NCBI GenBank assembly: GCA_003241175.1
Contig: QFOI01000099.1
Span: forward strand, 1 to 9,973
DNA: 9,973 bases
From: Pseudopedobacter saltans
Lineage (GTDB): Bacteria > Bacteroidota > Bacteroidia > Chitinophagales > Chitinophagaceae
Direction: 5' to 3'
The position numbers were made by a program, and so were the translations under genes. Shown here piece by piece: positions 8,047 to 9,973 of the stretch. The number at the start of each line of letters is the position of its first letter. Position 1 is the stretch's first letter. The notes below the pieces were generated by a model. It made no database searches. It was not told the DNA's origin and saw nothing but the letters and a program-made list of their open reading frames with translations.

Positions 8047-8817
8047 ATGGAATTAGGTAAAATACAAAACATACAAGACGACAACTGGTCTACCTTAAAA
8101 GATTTTACGCAAGCACGTATTGCTTTGGGGAGAACAGGTGTGGCAATTCCATTAAAAGAAACATTACAATTCCGATTGGCACATGCGCACGCTAGAGATG
8201 CCGTTTATTCTGCATTGGATTTAGAAAAATTGCATACAGAAATTTCCGAATTGGGTTTGGACTATATGGATGTGCAAAGCGAAGTGCAGTCGCGAGATGA
8301 ATACTTGAAACGACCAGACAAAGGAAGAGAATTAGGTGGGCAATCGCGGCTTCAATTGCGACAATTGGCTTCTAATCCTTGTGATATTTGCATCGTATTG
8401 AGTGATGGACTTTCAGCTATGGCAATCAATGAAAATGCAATTCCTTTGATACAAATCCTATCACAATTAAGCAAAAAAATGCATTATAGTTGGACTCCGA
8501 TTGTATTGGTAGATCAGGGCCGAGTTGCTGTTGCAGATGAGATCGCAGCAATATTGCAAGCCTCCATTGTCATCCATCTTATAGGTGAAAGGCCAGGACT
8601 GAGTTCTAGTAATAGTTTGGGTGCATACATTACCTATCATCCCCAAAAAGGATTAACGGATGAAACCCGAAATTGCATTTCCAATATAAGACCCGAAGGC
8701 CTTCAAATCCCAATTGCGGCCGAGAAAATCATGTACTTAGTGCGAGAATCTTTGCGAATGGGATTGTCTGGTGTGCAATTAAAAGATACCTTTCCGGGAC
8801 ATTTATTACTAGATTAA
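8047..8817 (+). CDS. eutC: Ethanolamine ammonia-lyase, small subunit
   Basis: EutC pairs with EutB and contributes much of the adenosylcobalamin-binding surface. From the ATG at 8047 the product is 256 residues. Family signatures run in order: ARIALGRTG (23-31), AHAHARDAV (45-53), SDGLSA (119-124), GERPGLSSSNSLG (180-192) and DETRNCISNIRPEGL (205-219). The C-terminal end, GVQLKDTFPG, is also typical. The protein is shorter than enteric EutC at its N-terminus, as in non-enteric homologues. A GTG at 8038 is in frame and would overlap the eutB end by eight bases; the ATG one base after the eutB stop is preferred. The near-contiguous junction suggests translational coupling. No eutA-like reactivase follows, as is common in permease-eutBC clusters that lack a microcompartment. 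Confidence 0.96.
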   Translation: MELGKIQNIQDDNWSTLKDFTQARIALGRTGVAIPLKETLQFRLAHAHARDAVYSALDLEKLHTEISELGLDYMDVQSEVQSRDEYLKRPDKGRELGGQSRLQLRQLASNPCDICIVLSDGLSAMAINENAIPLIQILSQLSKKMHYSWTPIVLVDQGRVAVADEIAAILQASIVIHLIGERPGLSSSNSLGAYITYHPQKGLTDETRNCISNIRPEGLQIPIAAEKIMYLVRESLRMGLSGVQLKDTFPGHLLLD

Positions 8818-8826
8818 ATCGTATTT

Positions 8827-9651
8827 ATGAAACTATTTAGACATATTTCGAAGACTGTATTAATAGCTGGGTTAGCCTTTTCTATTGGTTGCAAAAGCAC
8901 ACAAACTTCCACAACTACAACAAGTAAGGAAATGCAACTCCTTCCCGAAGCACCTGCGTGGGGAGCGTTGTGGCAGCAAAGAGCAGCAGAATATAAAGCA
9001 TTGTGTTTTCAGGCATACAATTTTGCACATCAGAGTTTGGATGAAGTAGTTAAAGCCAATAACTCAGACAAACCATTGGCAGTCGTAACAGATATTGATG
9101 AAACCGTATTGGACAATAGTCCATCTACTATACAACAGGCGAAAAATAGAGCTTCATTTAGTTTCAAAGCTTGGAAAGAATGGACAGACTTAGCTGCGGC
9201 AGACACTGTTCCTGGCGCCCCTGCTTTTTTCAAATATGCGGCATCAAAAGGTGTAGAAGTTTTTTACATAACCAACCGTGCCATATCCGAGCAAGCATCG
9301 ACCTTAAAGAATCTCCAAAAATATGGTTTCCCTTTTGCGGATGTCAAGCATTTGCTTCTTATGGGAACGACTTCAGACAAAGAAGAACGAAGAAAGCAAG
9401 TAGCACAACAATATAATATCGTACTATATTGTGGCGATAATCTTTCTGATTTTTCTAGTGCCTTCAACAATAAAAATTCTGTTTCACGTGGCAATTGGAC
9501 ACAAGACAATCAATCATTGTTTGGGATAAAATATATTGTTTTACCCAATGTCATGTATGGCAATTGGCTTGACGCTTATTATGATGGTAAACCTCATGCA
9601 ACCAATCAAGAGGCGAATCACTTGATGGATAGTATTATGAAGGGATTTTAG
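8827..9651 (+). CDS. Lipoprotein acid phosphatase, 5'-nucleotidase e(P4)/class C family
   Basis: This 274-residue HAD-superfamily phosphatase resembles lipoprotein e(P4) of Haemophilus and other class C acid phosphatases, which hydrolyse phosphomonoesters at the outer membrane or in the periplasm. The N-terminus is a lipoprotein signal (MKLFRHISK, hydrophobic core, SIGC with Cys22), followed by a Ser/Thr-rich linker to about residue 33. Catalytic motif I is DIDET at 89-93, with nucleophile Asp89 and acid/base Asp91. Motif II is in FYITNR with Thr149, the motif III lysine is probably K185, and motif IV is GDNLSD at 203-208. WGALWQQRAAEYKALCFQAY and MYGNWLDAYYDG are typical flanking blocks. It begins nine bases after eutC. 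Its substrate is not fixed by sequence. Given eutBC on one side and phospholipase C on the other, dephosphorylation of phosphoethanolamine to ethanolamine is a reasonable inference; nucleotide dephosphorylation is the default alternative. Confidence 0.92.
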   Translation: MKLFRHISKTVLIAGLAFSIGCKSTQTSTTTTSKEMQLLPEAPAWGALWQQRAAEYKALCFQAYNFAHQSLDEVVKANNSDKPLAVVTDIDETVLDNSPSTIQQAKNRASFSFKAWKEWTDLAAADTVPGAPAFFKYAASKGVEVFYITNRAISEQASTLKNLQKYGFPFADVKHLLLMGTTSDKEERRKQVAQQYNIVLYCGDNLSDFSSAFNNKNSVSRGNWTQDNQSLFGIKYIVLPNVMYGNWLDAYYDGKPHATNQEANHLMDSIMKGF

Positions 9652-9709
9652 ATAGAGACATCCAACTAATAGTTTGCTGTTTTCTTTTTATTAAATATTT
9701 TTTCATCCG

Positions 9710-9738
9710 TTTCAGAATTGTGTACATCAATACATTTG
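9710..9738 (+). promoter_or_regulatory. Candidate Bacteroidota promoter for the phospholipase C gene
   Basis: TACATTTG at 9731-9738 is a perfect match to the -7 element TAnnTTTG of the primary Bacteroidota sigma factor. TTTC at 9710-9713, a three-of-four match to the -33 element TTTG, lies 17 bases upstream. Transcription would start around 9743-9746, leaving an untranslated leader of about 40 bases before the ATG at 9785. The 133-base spacer shows no convincing terminator hairpin, only a T-rich stretch near 9679-9704, so read-through from the eut operon is also possible. Confidence 0.5.
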
Positions 9739-9784
9739 TGTAATCTGATCAAAGTCATTTCTATTTTTAATCTTATTTTTTATA

Positions 9785-9973
9785 ATGAACAAACAAACTA
9801 GAAGAAACTTCTTAAAAAATGCTGGATTGATTTCTGGTGGTATTGGAATGTCAAATGCTTTACCAGCCGCTATTAAAAAAGCCTTTGCCATCAATCCGGA
9901 TAAAGGGACAACTTTCGAGGATGCAGAACATATAGTTTTGTTGATGCAAGAAAATAGATCTTTTGATCATTGT
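9785..9973 (+). CDS. Tat-exported phospholipase C (phosphocholine-specific family), 5' part
   Basis: The first 63 codons are in the window; the gene continues past the right edge. The N-terminus carries a twin-arginine signal, TRRNFLK at residues 5-11, then a weakly hydrophobic segment and a plausible cleavage site after AFA at 35, so the folded enzyme should be exported by Tat. The mature start runs INPDKGTTFEDAEHIVLLMQ and then ENRSFDHC (56-63). The EN pair in this motif supplies metal ligands in the phospholipase C/acid phosphatase AcpA superfamily. The overall pattern is that of the Bacteroidota proteins named phosphocholine-specific phospholipase C, which cleave phospholipids to diacylglycerol and a phosphorylated head group; these usually run to about 800 residues. 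The neighbouring ethanolamine genes suggest that phosphatidylethanolamine is a relevant substrate. The active-site nucleophile and C-terminal domains are not visible. Confidence 0.88.
   Translation, partial: MNKQTRRNFLKNAGLISGGIGMSNALPAAIKKAFAINPDKGTTFEDAEHIVLLMQENRSFDHC

Noticed and set aside
8695..8706. GAAGGCCTTC palindrome in eutC
   Set aside because: A 10-base palindrome within a strongly conserved coding block (RPEGL); codon choice explains it and there is no loop for an RNA hairpin.
9661..9704. Possible terminator after the phosphatase gene (AACTA/TAGTT followed by T-rich DNA)
   Set aside because: The two arms are separated by a single base, so no stable hairpin can form; the T-rich stretch alone is not adequate evidence.
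9721..9734. TGTA-N6-TACA inverted repeat in the phospholipase C leader
   Set aside because: Only four bases per arm in AT-rich DNA and overlapping the -7 element; too weak to call an operator.

Overview
The window comes from a member of the Bacteroidota, probably the Chitinophagaceae/Sphingobacteriaceae side of the phylum. The evidence is a SusC/SusD outer-membrane pair, a GSCFA-domain protein (a family largely found in this phylum), AT-rich DNA, little recognisable Shine-Dalgarno sequence, and a candidate promoter of the Bacteroidota -33/-7 type (TAnnTTTG).

Everything recognised lies on the + strand. The 3' part of a GSCFA gene (to 574) is followed by a roughly 100-base spacer that holds a perfect 14-base palindrome matching the LacI-family operator consensus. 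Six tightly packed genes follow: susC-like receptor (679-3750), susD-like lipoprotein (3767-5308), ethanolamine permease (5324-6646), ethanolamine ammonia-lyase large subunit eutB (6666-8045, TTG start) and small subunit eutC (8047-8817), and a HAD-family lipoprotein acid phosphatase of the 5'-nucleotidase/e(P4) type (8827-9651). Gaps inside this block are 1 to 19 bases, so it is probably one operon. After a 133-base spacer with a candidate promoter, the first 63 codons of a Tat-exported phospholipase C (phosphocholine-specific family) run off the right edge.

Read together, the genes describe a phospholipid head-group scavenging route. Phospholipase C would release phosphoethanolamine (or phosphocholine) outside the cytoplasm. 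The lipoprotein phosphatase would remove the phosphate. SusC/SusD would carry a head-group compound across the outer membrane, the Eat-type permease would bring ethanolamine across the inner membrane, and the cobalamin-dependent EutBC would split it into acetaldehyde and ammonia. Individual protein families are identified with good confidence. The pathway link, and above all the idea that this SusCD pair imports a phospholipid-derived amine rather than a glycan, is inference from gene order. No microcompartment, reactivase, cobalamin adenosyltransferase or aldehyde dehydrogenase gene is present in the window.
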